Shown here piece after piece: positions 33,927 to 44,340 of a DNA stretch of 64,000 bases (the first letter of the stretch is position 1; every line of letters starts with the position of its first letter). The notes beneath the pieces are model-generated. The model was not told the origin of the DNA and made no database searches. It worked only from the letters and a program-made list of their open reading frames with translations. The stretch is from Edaphochlamys debaryana (taxonomy: Eukaryota > Chlorophyta > Chlorophyceae > Chlamydomonadales). Both the position numbers and the translations under genes were made by a program. The DNA lies in the NCBI GenBank assembly GCA_016858145.1, contig JAEHOE010000063.1, positions 310,001 to 374,000 of the forward strand, written 5' to 3'.

Positions 33927-36900
33927 CAGTCCTCGTCCTCCTCCGTTCCCGTGCGCCACTCACTCGAATCCCCGCTAACTGATTCCGTCTCCTCCGCCTC
34001 CGAGCCGCTCATACTGCTCTCGTCCTCTCCTTCCTCCTCCGATATGAAGTCACTGTCGCCGCTGTCCTCATCGCCACTGGCACTCGGGCCGCTGCTGGAG
34101 GGCTCGCTTGTCAGCGCCTCGTCGTCGCACCACAAATCCAGAGCCTCTAACGCCGCTACAAGCGGCAGCGGCGCACTCGTCCAGGACGGCGGCGTCTTGT
34201 AGCCCATCGCGCTGAGGGTGAGCTGGGCGGCGAGGGGAAAGCCGTGGCGGTCCTGCTCCCCAAAGACGCTCCGGCCATTCACCACGCAACTCCCCAGCGT
34301 CTGCGCGATGCGCGGGGATTCTGCAAGCGCCAGCGCCACGCCGACCACCGCCGGGGTCCACCGGGGCTCGTCAGCGCCCCGCGCTCCGCCAATTATTCGG
34401 TAGGGCAGCAGCTTAGAGCACGCCAGCGCCGACGACGAGATCATCGCCCGGTGCGCCTCCGAACCCGCGACCGATTGCGCGCGGCTCAACACGCTGTCGC
34501 CACCCTCGCCTGCGCAAGGGCCGGCGTCCAGGCGCGGGTACAGCGTGAAGAGGTCGAACGAGTCGCGCGGCCCCCGGCCCACGACAGCGTGTCGCGCGCC
34601 GAAGGAATAGGCGGCGTGGATTCCGTCATCAGCGTCAATGGCATACAACGTCGCTGCTGCCTCACGGTCGGTGGCACATGCCGGGCACAGGCACGACACT
34701 ACCGTCGCTGGCCGCGATGATCTCTGACTCTGTCTGTACGTCGGGAGCCCGCCCACTACCGAAAACGCTAGCCCCGGGAATTGCTTGTGCGCTGCCACCA
34801 GCCCGCCCTCTATCAGGTGCGAGGCTGCGGACAGCATGCCCACCTCCGACCGGGCTTGCTCCGCGATGGCTCCACGCACGGCAACGCTACCCGGGCTGTC
34901 GTCGGCTAGCCATCGCGCCCCGCGCGAAAGGCGGATGAGGTGCTCCAGCTGCCGTCATGATGGGAACGGACCTGGGCTCCTGCTCCCAGATGCTCCCCCG
35001 CTCGGCGCTCACCGTCATGACCTTGCCATCAGGTGGGACCGAGAACGTTGCGGCCTCGCCGGAGCTGTTCATCGCGGCGCACAACGAGCCCGCTGTGGCG
35101 CTGTTCGCCACGACGGCAGCCACCCGCTGCAGGGCCAGCGCGGCCGCGAGCGTCGGCAGCTGGAGAGGCGCCAGTCCGTCCAGCGCGGCGGACCACGGCA
35201 GGACGGTCATGCTGCTCCCTCGCTTGTACGTCGAGGCCAACGTCGCCGCGCGCGGCGCGCTCGCGCTGGAGGTCAGACCACCCTCCTGGCTCTCGCCCTG
35301 CGTTTCATTGATTGCGAAGGCGTTCATCAGCAGCGAGAAAACAGCGCTGCTGTTAGGGGCCGAACCATAAGTAGAATCGCCGCCGTGTGATCCAGACCAG
35401 ACGTATGGCTCCCGCCTTGCGCACCTCGTCGTGGGCTGCGTCGGTTCTCGCCCCGCCCTTGGCGCGCGATGGCCTGCCTCCACCTGCCCGGGGAGTTGCG
35501 CCGCCGCCCTGCTTCCCAGCGTTCCGCCGCTCTCCGCCGTGGACCACGCCGCGACCCGCGCCCTTTCCGCCAGCTGACGGGCCGCCGTCCTGAGGGAAGG
35601 GATCCAATGTCGGAGAGGAGGCTCGTTAGCCGGACGCTCAAGTCCGCTCGACGAACAATGGCGCTGACTCTCCAACGACCATCGGTCGGCGAACCTACCT
35701 TCCCTGCGCTGTAGTCGCTGTCGTCGTCGTCCCCGCCGCCCTCCCCGCGGCGCCGCTTGTTAGATGCCGGCCTGCAGGGCTGCACAAGGCCATGCAGGGG
35801 CGAGCGACGGTTGGACAGAGCACGGCCGCGACCATAGTTTACGGGAAGCGTGCAAACGGCCAACTTCTCCGCGTTACTCCTCGCACCTTGGATGACGGCT
35901 TCCTCGTCCGCTCGCCGCTGCCGCCACCCTCGCCCGCACCGGACCCGATGTTCCGGCCTGCGCCAGCGGCCGGGCCCTCGGCTCCGCCCGCGGCGTAGGT
36001 GCGCCCCCCAGCCGCCCAGCCCCCAGTGTCGAGCGCGTCTCCGAGGTTGGAAGGCGGCCGGCCGACCTGCGGCCGGACTCGCCGCCATTTCGTCGCGAAC
36101 GCCTTGATGTTGTACACCGGCCCACCCTCTTGGACCAACCACGAGGACCGCATCACGTCGAATACCCACTTGCGCACCGGCCGGATCTTGAAGAGGCCGT
36201 CACCCAGGTCGGGAAGCTCACATTGCTGCTCGGCCAGAACTCGAACCGGACCTTGCGGACCGAGGACCGGGCGGCGCTGACGATGGCCACCGGCGTGTGG
36301 TAGACCGTCGCGTCGTCGGTGACCTTGACCAGTATCTGCGAACGTTCAACGGGGTGCGATAACCGCAGGGGCGTGAGAAGCGAGGACGGCGAGTAAGCAC
36401 AACGAGTCACGCTGCCTTCCTGAGAGATGTCGCGGGCTCGCGCTTGAGTACCCAGCCTTTTCCCCACGGCCCATTGTGTCAGGAAACACCCCTAGGCAAG
36501 GCCCAACTTTGCCAACACCCACCGGAACCGCCAGCGCCATCTCGGCCACCCCCGGGGCGGAGGGTGGCGGCATGCTGCAGGCGCTCTCTCCGCTTGCGGG
36601 CGCTTCCGATGCCGCAGACGGAGCGGGGACGCACCTCCAACTCTCCTCGCCGCCCGCGGTCTCTGGTTTGTTCGAGACCGGCATCAGCAGGTCCCGCAGG
36701 GCCGTCTCCCGCACCATGTGCACGCGTTCCAGGCTGCTGGCGTTCTTGAAATCGTCTGCCAGACAGATGATGCCCGAAAAGTCACACGCGAGGGTCCCGT
36801 CTCCACCGTCGAACACGGCACCGGGGTCGGTGAGGTCGGCAACCCTCAACGGCGCTGATTTCACGTCGTTGGGGTTGAGCGGCTGGGGCGCCACGTAGAC

Positions 36901-37325
36901 GAGTGACGTCACCATCGTCGTGCCCGCGTCTTTAAAGAAGTCCACGACCTGCAAAGAGGGCAGAATCTGTCGCGATTGTAGGCGTGGGACCTGTCACCCT
37001 CGGCTCCGCACTCTCACCGTTCCCAGTCGGAGTTCATTAATCTCGTTCTGGAGCTCGTATCTCCGGGCCCTTGGTGCAGCCTGGTTCGCTGTTGTGCAGT
37101 CATGCACGAGGCCTGCCAAGGGCGAGGCACGAAATTGCAGTGGATGGTTGCCGGGCGATCGGCAGCATTGTCAGACTCACGAGTGAAGTACCCCTGGGCC
37201 GCTGCGCTCCCGAGAGCAGCCGCGATTGGCGAGTCTTCCCCCGCGTCCTGCCGATCCTTTGCTGCTTTTCTGATCAAGTGCTTGACGGAATCTGAGCTTA
37301 TACTCAGCGGAGAGATGAGGCTCAT
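33926..37325 (-). pseudogene. gene D (D1), frameshifted copy
   Basis: Same layout as D2 (59762-63185), start ATG at 37325, stop at 33926-33928. Two disabling differences are visible: a 5-bp deletion (one of two tandem GCTGC) near 34951 and a 19-bp deletion near 36212, each shifting the frame. The D1 3' UTR, including the TGTAA seen for D2, is replaced by the element terminus at 33926. Treated as non-functional. Protein description under D2. Confidence 0.75.
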
Positions 37326-37614
37326 GGCTAGCTTTGTTGTGCTCGTGCCACCGCTGCATTCAAACGTCCGCAGCGGCGCTCGGCTACAGACCACGGTGGT
37401 TTTTGTAGCAGAGCAAGCACAATTCTGAGTGGTGTCGTTGTGATTGTCAGGGCCTCAGCGCGACGGCCTGCACGAGCGGTCATGTCGTACGACTCCGGGC
37501 CTTTTAGTCCGCGCCGACCAGCTTTCCAGACAATCGCAGCATTGTAAGCAACCACTACACAAGACGCGGGCCTCCGGCTTGACATTACCCACTAGCACCA
37601 AGCCGCTTCCCGAC
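37326..37614. promoter_or_regulatory. divergent intergenic region between genes D and F
   Basis: D starts on the minus strand at 37325 and F on the plus strand at 37615, leaving 289 bp. The same arrangement and sequence is at 63186-63474. A shared bidirectional promoter is the simplest reading. I see no clear TATA box or known motif. Confidence 0.5.
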
Positions 37615-39888
37615 ATGGCGAATTGGCTGCGGCGTGTATGCCAGGAGACCCTTCCCCGTAAGTCTCATTCGCGTCCCGTGCCATTCTCAAGTTGAGTGGT
37701 TTCGTCACTAGGGAGTTTCTTCCTCGCAGACGTGTTCCCTGCAGGGGGGTTTGCGCCCGCCTTTTCGACAGCCGACACTCCCGAAAGCCGCGCTCGCATC
37801 AACGACCTAGTGTTCTCCGAATTGCCGTTGGAAGGACCTCTATCCCCCAGTAAGTCAACCTGTTATGGTCAGGGCCGAGGTGGAGGTGGGGAGACCACGT
37901 TGCGAGCCAACCGTGCCATCGTGCTCTGCCGTCAAGGCTGCCATCAACAAGCGCGGTCCCCCTCTTCGTTGCCAGGCGGCTTTGAGATGAGTAACTACAC
38001 TGCCGCGTTGGAGGAAGGCGTCCTGCTGCCGGAAAGTTTGTGGGTTGCCATGAACGACGACGACCGCCGCAGGCTGGAAGAGGTACAGGAGTACCTCGCC
38101 AACGTGGCAGGAGCGTCGCGGAACCGTGACGAAGGTGCGAGTGCCACTGGGGTGTAGAGGGAGCATAGCTATCGACGGCAACGCAGACCGAACACTTTCC
38201 CTCCATTCGCAGGGTCGATGAAGGACTGGCGCGAGCGATATGAGGACGAGACCGAAACGATGTTCAGGAATCAGATGAGTTCCGTGTACGACGACGGTGA
38301 GAACGGCGTCGCCCCACTGTCGATCGTTCGAACAGATTCCCGCTCACCCACGATGCTTTCCTGCGGACCGTAGATGACTTCGTCGGCGAATACGCGCCCG
38401 CCTCCCTCGGCTACACCTGACGCGCACACCGCCTCATGTCGGCTGGACTTGACGGGGTCATGGGCCTGCTCAATGTCATCGAAAGAGCAGACGGTAAGAA
38501 GGTGACAATTCGCGACGACGGCACCTCACGGACACATGTTCGTTAGCTCAGACTCTGAATCATTTCCTTTCAGAGCCGTCGGTCATGGAGACCCTTTGGG
38601 ACTGCATGAGTCGGCCCTGCATTCTAGAAGGACCCCCGGAGCACGTGGTGACAGAAGAAAGCGTCCTCAAGATCAACGCCGCCCTCTGGTCGCCGAATGA
38701 GGAGCGCCTGGTCCTTAGAGCCCTGGACGCAGCCCTTCCCTGGTCGGGCAGGTTTGACCTCGGATGGCTGCAGCGTGTCAGCGCCGACCACGACGGCGAG
38801 GGTGTCTCGCGTTCACGCTTTCTGGCTCCGGGAGCGGGCGCGTCCTACATGCTGGAGAGGTACGAAACGTCGCTGCCGAGTGACTCTTTGGCACCCTCTC
38901 GACTATATCGTGTGATGAATGCTTCAGGTGCTTGCTGCACTGGTACGACCTGCGACGGACCCAGACCACCCTGCCAATGCCCCCCTCGACGCTGGTACGC
39001 GGCGTCAGCGCCCTCTCCGCGATACTGTTCGAGTCCACTCCTCGCGTCCGCGTGGCTGACCAGTCCACCGCGGCTCCCGATTACGTCGCCGCTGGTTCCT
39101 GGCTGCTGGAGAACATGGGAGAGGTCATGATGTGGGCAGACGCAACCAACGTGGAAGCGCTAGTGCACGGGTGGATCGCTAAAGACGTGAAGGGGCCCAA
39201 CGGACTGGTACTCGCTGGAGGGGCGGTCGCTAACTCCCTTCGGCCGCCTCACAGCCGCAAGCCCATCAATCGCTCCGACGCCGACTTCTTCGTTCTCGGA
39301 GCAGTCAATGCAGGTGCAGCAACAAAGATCGTTGAGTCCTTCCTACGTCGCCTCTACGACGGGTATGACATCTCACAAGTGGTGGTCACCGAGTGCGCGG
39401 TCACGGTGACTCTCAACACTCACGACCCCCAAGGTGGGCCTGCGAGAGCACCCAACAAAGACTTGGATTACACAACTGAGCGCCCCCAACCATCCGGCGC
39501 TCACAACTTGGTGCGACCATTCCTCACGCAAAACCACAGGAGGTCGCCGCACAGACACTGGGCTCAAGGTGCAAATCGTCCTGAGAACATACGCAAACGG
39601 CTCCCATCTCCTCCTCTCCTTCGATATGTGCGGGATTATGGTACTCTGCACACCGCACAAATCAAAGGCAAGTCACCCTTGGCCGTCTTCGGCTACGCCC
39701 CGCCCATCGCCAACACGCCCGACCGTTTCAATTCCTGCAGATACATCAAATGCCACGCTCGTGGCGGAATCCAAGTCCTGCTGAGCAGCGAGTTCAGGCA
39801 CATCCAGGGGTGCTTCTCAAGACTGCCGTACCGGATGACAAAGAAGCTCGTTGCTGTTCTCTACCGAACATACATGCATTACACTTGA
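37615..39888 (+). pseudogene. gene F (F1): nucleotidyltransferase-fold protein of the element, with nonsense codon
   Basis: Exons 37615-37657, 37730-37849, 37976-38134, 38213-38296, 38374-38493, 38574-38859, 38928-39433 and 39555 onward keep phase; the last exon ends at TGA 39886-39888. Exon 5 has an in-frame TGA at 38418 (GYT*RAHRLMSAGL), a likely CGA change. The C-terminal half shows the polymerase-beta-like nucleotidyltransferase pattern known from ankyrin-linked proteins of large DNA viruses and eukaryotes: GLVLAGGAVANSL, SDADFFVLG, VQIVLRTY...LSFDMCG, RYIKCHARGG. The GG and D-x-D pair are present. Joining the last two parts (39667 or so to 39741) gives a phase conflict, so either a non-standard intron or another lesion is there. 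What it modifies is unknown. Confidence 0.6.
39879..39883 (-). terminator. TGTAA polyadenylation signal of gene HE
   Basis: Minus-strand TGTAA about 105 bp after the HE stop at 39988. It lies inside the last codons of convergent gene F, so the two transcripts overlap at their 3' ends. Confidence 0.5.
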
Positions 39889-39987
39889 GACAACATACAT
39901 GCCAGCGATCTTCCTGCCGCCCTCTCCCTCACCGTTTCGGCCTGTCCCGTCCCGACCGGTCCCGGCTGCTTCCCGGTCAGACTTTCA

Positions 39988-42900
39988 TCAACGGCGAACC
40001 TTCTTCTGAGACTTCTTCGCCAACTGCTTCTGACGCTTGGGCTTTGCCCCGACGGCTTCCTCGGGGTCCTCCTCCACCTCCGCTTACCAGCCACCGTGAT
40101 GTCGGAAGGGAAGTCCTCCAACTCCCCGAGCCGAACCAGAGCAGACCGCAGTTCCGCGACGGCCATGCCGAAATCGTCCGAGCACTTGTACGGCAGTGGC
40201 AGAGCTCCGGCCGCCATCATGTACACCGCCACGGCCGGAGGCGGGCCCTTGTCCCCCAAGCGCTTCCACACCTTGGTGCGCTTTCCAAGCAGAGGTGCAA
40301 ACACTGGCCGTAGAGCGCAAGTCTCGATGCGGGCAGCCACGATCAGCTCCGTGGCGCGGAACCAAGCATAGCCGTCCTTATCGGGGAAGCCTATCTGGTC
40401 GTTGTAGTACACTGAGAGCTTCTCGCACGCCCGTCGGCCGGCCTGCTTTGACGCATCGGAATCGCCCCCGCGAGCGGACGGCTCGGGCACGTCGAGCTCT
40501 GCCACTTTGCGCTCCCACAAGCGTTGAGTCTCGTCAGCCTGCTGCGCCTCCTCTACGCTGGCTCCGGGGGCAGCATCAAAGGAGGGCGCGCCGGCACCCA
40601 CCAGAACAGGCCGAGGGAGGACGTCGATCGTCGCGGACCGAATGGGCGGCCGCGGGTCGCCGGCGGGCACCACCACCGGCATCGCAGCCTCGCCGTACCG
40701 ATCGCGCCACGCCGTGCGCATGTTGTCCAGGCGCAAAAAATGCAGGCACCACCGAACGCGTGGCTTGACGCGATTCTTGGGGTCGATCAGGTGCCGCTTG
40801 AAGAACCCACTCTCCAGCATGTTGTACATGATCATGTTCAGGGTGGGCTCCGCCACGCAGTTGTAGCACATGCAGACCGAGACGATCTGGACAGGGGTCG
40901 CATCCACAGAACTTGCCACAGCAGCCGGCGCCCTGGACGTGGAGGGGCCCGCTGCCGCGCGGGAAGCAGCAGCGACAGAGCCCCCCACTCCCGCTGCCGC
41001 CTTGACTCCCTCCACGGTCAACCGGCCCCCGATCACTGTCGCGATGCCCACCATGCCCTTCTTGGCGGAGTGGATGTGACCGTTGACGATGGCCTTTGCA
41101 GTGGGTATAATCGCCAGGTGACGCTGCAAACTCCAATACCGCTCGCCCTCCTTCTCGGCAATGGCGCCCGTGATCCCAGCGGGAGCCTCGGACATCACCG
41201 CTGCCGTCCGAGCGAACTGCATCATGTACATTGGCCAGATGCGCGCCTCGCAGAAGGTGGGGTCCTCCGGCCTTGGCGCCGTGTCCGCGAAGAGTCGTGG
41301 CACGAGGCTGGGGCTGGAGACGGCGAGCCAAGGGAGGTGCCAAGGGAGGTGCCCGCGAGCCAAGGGAGGTGCCCGCGAGGGAGGTGCCAAGGGAGGTGCC
41401 CGCGAGGGAGGTGCCCGCGAGGGAGGTGCCAAGGGAGGTGCCCGCGAGGGAGGTGCCCGCGAGGGAGGTGCCAAGGGAGGTGCCCGCGAGCCAAGGGAGG
41501 TGCCCGCGAGTTGGTGACCCGTGTAGAGGTCGTCGAGACGTGCGTCACGAAGGTCGCGGACGACACGAGCGTGGGAAGCGCAGATTGCGAGCAGCTCGTC
41601 GGTGGTTAGCTCTCCAATCGCGTCGTGCGTGCTCTGATCAGCGCCCTCGGGTCCCGTGTGGCTGAACGCCCCCGACCTTCTCGGCAGGACTTGCAAGTGA
41701 CGGGAATCGTTCATCAACCTCTTGGTGAGCGTCTTGGAGGGAGCGGTCAGCCAGACCGGTGGCAGAAACTCGCCGGTCGCGGAGTCGAATAGATTGGGTG
41801 GAAGACGCTTGGACCAGTTCATGCCAGGGCCGGCTCGATCGTTCCATGGAGGCAGAGGCCGGGGAACGTTGGCTGGGTCACGGGGTTGAACGACGCCGAC
41901 GCCCGGAGCGTCGTCGTCGTCGGTCTCGCCCTCCTCTGACGTGCTGGCCGACAGCTCCTCGCCGCTCTCGGACTCCTCGCCCGACTCTCCAACATCTGCC
42001 GCGAGAGCGGAAGGCGTCTGCGGAGAAAGCGAAGGCGTGAGGCGGTTGTGAAGCGCCGACTAACAGCCCGTGCTGGCCGCCAGCGACGTCGGCGCCGGTC
42101 GCACCTGTGCGGCACTGGCGCCACTCGGAGGAGCGCTGGACTGCACTTGGTACCCTTGAATCACGCCAGGAGCCGGGACCACAGCTGCCGGCACGCCTCC
42201 GATAGCGGGCAGCCGTGATTTCCGCACGCCCCGGAAGAACGCGAAGGAGCCGCACGACGCCGAGTCCGCCAGCGCGGCAGAGCGCTGACGTTGAAGGAAG
42301 GCGGTCACTTGCGCGGCCAGGCGAGTGAGGAGAAGAGCCGTCAGGGGTGAGAGGGACACGGGGATGTTGTTCTCCAGGGTTACCACCACGATTCCGTCCA
42401 GGTCTGCCAGCCGGAGTGGCAGGCAGAAGGGCACCACCGCACCCATGACGCCGTCCGAGAAGTGGAGCAGAGCGACCGCAAGGGTGCACCTCTCGTCCTC
42501 GAAATCGTAGTCCTTCGCCTTAAACTCCAGCTCGTCCTGCAATGTTATGCACATACATCCGCTAAAACCACTCCGCGAATGAGAAAGTTGGCTGCCAAGG
42601 GAAGGAACCAAGCACTGCGACCGCGACTAACCGTATCAAGTAGTCACCCTCCAAACGAACATCCCCGTTCACCCACCGGGAGAACGTAGACGGACCCGAC
42701 TGTGAGCTCAGCGTGGTCGGTGCCGTGTGCGACGAGAGCCTGAGCAGCCGCGTGAGCCACTACCCCGCCAAGGACGAGGACCTCGTTGAACTTTGCGGTC
42801 GACACGTCATCCTCCACTCCCTCCGGCGGTTGACGCAGACGGAAAGCAGCTGCCTTGAATCGGTCCTTGTTATCGGAGCCGTAGCCAAACCGCCACTCTC

Positions 42901-43392
42901 CGTCGAGCGACGCCAGCACGTCGCCAGAGGAGTAGGGGGATGCCGGGGTGGTGTTGCTGCCCTTATCGGAAGGTGTGTACACAGCGGGGAAGCACAGCCT
43001 CGCAGACTTCGCGACGAGCGCCCTGTCCACCTGTACGCAGGAAAGGGAGCTTCCTGTGTTTAGAGGGATGCGCTACATTTGCTCCTAGTCATCGGCAACC
43101 TAAATCACCGGGCTGGAAGCTACCAAGAGCTTACCGTTCCGAGCTGGGAGGTCCTAGGCACCCCTGTGCCACCCCCGGGGGGCTCCAGGCAGCCTGAAAA
43201 AGCGAAATGGGGAATCAATTGAGGAACCGCGGGACGTGACTTCACCACACGAGCTTAATGGCCTTATGCCTCACTTTTCAGCTTGCGGAGGGCTGCGAAT
43301 GAAGAAGGAGGGCCACCAGCCTCCACAAGCCCAGCCAGCTCGTGCCGCACTACATCAATATCGACGTCTTGCGAGCTCAAGAACACCGCCAT
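39988..43392 (-). CDS. gene HE: about 1000-aa protein of the giant element, unknown family
   Basis: Exons (minus): 43275-43392 with ATG, 43135-43193, 42677-43030, 42105-42536 and 42017 to 39988. Phases fit throughout (118+59+354+432 nt, then the long exon). It starts MAVFLSSQDVDIDVVRHELA; a short acidic stretch (ESGEESESGEELSASTSEEG) opens exon 5; a proline-rich minisatellite lies at residues of about 380-440; the middle has CMCYNC and a conserved-looking RVRWCLHFLRLDNMRTAWRD. The C-terminus in one frame is EEDPEEAVGAKPKRQKQLAK then KSQKKVRR-stop, a likely nuclear localisation signal, but the frame changes near 40080 (a GTAAGC is there), so a small lesion or an alternative last intron exists. 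No transposase signature (DDE, HUH, Tyr/Ser recombinase) was recognised. It is the only large gene beside the right TIR. Confidence 0.65.
41323..41514. repeat. coding minisatellite in gene HE
   Basis: Interleaved units CCAAGGGAGGTG and CCCGCGAGGGAGGTG recur about 14 times; on the minus strand they read RAPP/LAPPS. The ORF stays open through the array, so it may be translated, but it could also be an intron expansion, since a YTG|GTCACC-like donor and a CTCCAG acceptor flank it (phases do not match well). Confidence 0.85.
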
Positions 43393-43770
43393 GTTGAACC
43401 GCTACAGATATAACCGCATAGACGCCTTGGCGCAAGCCTCGCAAATCTATATTGCAATCGTTTGCGTGAGGCCCGCCTCGTATGTTGTGTCGCTATATGC
43501 GTTTAGATGGTAACCAAGCGGCGGGCGTGTGTGGGAATGTGTAGCGCGAAACATAATTTGGGACCGGACTGCTCGCCCCAGCCATCGCAAGGCCGATCCC
43601 CGGGCAACGCGACTGTCCGGCAAACGGCCACAACGAGTAAACCTTCGCGAGGAGGCGTATCTGTCCAACAAGAGAGTGACAGAGTAAGATCGCTGGGGAC
43701 AAGGGGGAGAGAGGTGATGTAGGACACGCTCAGTCGAGCGGTTATGTCAAGGGTGTTCCCATATCGCCTA
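43393..43770. other. 5' flank of gene HE, right end of the element
   Basis: No exon recognised. It should hold the HE promoter. The stretch runs into the right terminal repeat. Confidence 0.45.
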
Positions 43771-43792
43771 CCTCCTGGCTACCAGCCGTTGT
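43771..43792 (-). repeat. right terminal inverted repeat of the element, copy 1
   Basis: CCTCCTGGCTACCAGCCGTT plus GT. Reverse complement matches the left terminus at 24417 with one inserted C after ACAA; beyond 22 bp the two ends diverge. Confidence 0.75.
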
Positions 43793-44340
43793 GTCAGGCC
43801 AACGACCAAGGGCACCTCACGACGCCGTTATACTCTGACGCGCTCCAAAAAGGATCGAATGGGCTTACATCCCGGACGGCAGAGGCGTTTTGCACAGGGC
43901 CCTTACAGCTATTCAGCTTGACCGGACAGCCCCCCGCCACCTCTCGTGCCAGGAGCTCTAGTGCCCTCACCACTATACCAGGCACCCCTTGTGACAAAAC
44001 AGGTCGCCAAACACGCCCACACACCGAAGCACATACAGCTAAAACCGACAGCAGGGGCTGCCTGGTTGCCCTCCTCATCATGCCCTCCACGTGGCTCCCC
44101 TAGTCCGGCTCTACGGAACACCCCCCCCAGCCTTCCGCCATAGTTCTGCTGGCCTTCCTTCCGAATAACCTAGTCAGAAGTCCCTCTCACCCCTCTTGCC
44201 CTCCACAAGCATACCTCTACATCATCCACTTTGGGCATCAAACGACGCAGCGGCCTTCAGCAACGAGCCTGCAACCACCTCCGCGGCCCGATGTTAACCC
44301 TCCAATCGAGTCCAGTCCCGACTTTGCCTTCAAAGCTCCC
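43793..44340. other. 3' flank of gene G, outside the element
   Basis: Pyrimidine-rich, no exon recognised. TGTAA on the minus strand at 43903-43907 is a candidate poly(A) signal for gene G. If the element is removed, minus-strand GGTCGTTGGCCTGAC would sit directly before the AG|GAAAGC acceptor of the metalloprotease exon. Confidence 0.45.

Larger units (their letters stand above)
24417..43792 (-). mobile_element. giant TIR element, copy 1 (rearranged, 19.4 kb)
   Basis: Left end ACAAGGCTGGTAGCCAGGAG at 24417; the right end at 43792 reads, on the opposite strand, ACAACGGCTGGTAGCCAGGA. The same left terminus occurs at 52097 (copy 2) and, inverted, at 33926. Contents: A1 fragment (-), C1 fragment (+), B1 (+), A2 (+), D1 (-), F1 (+), HE (-). 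Against copy 2, whose order is A-B-C-D(-), F(+), the A-B-C segment of copy 1 has been replaced by an A fragment plus an inverted C-B-A segment. No transposase, integrase, reverse transcriptase or polymerase was recognised. No target-site duplication is apparent (GCTTTCCT before, GTCAGGCC after). It sits immediately before a splice acceptor of the metalloprotease gene. Confidence 0.72.

Noticed and set aside
33926..35675. Two separate minus-strand genes in D1
   Set aside because: Comparison with D2 shows a single ORF broken by a 5-bp deletion.
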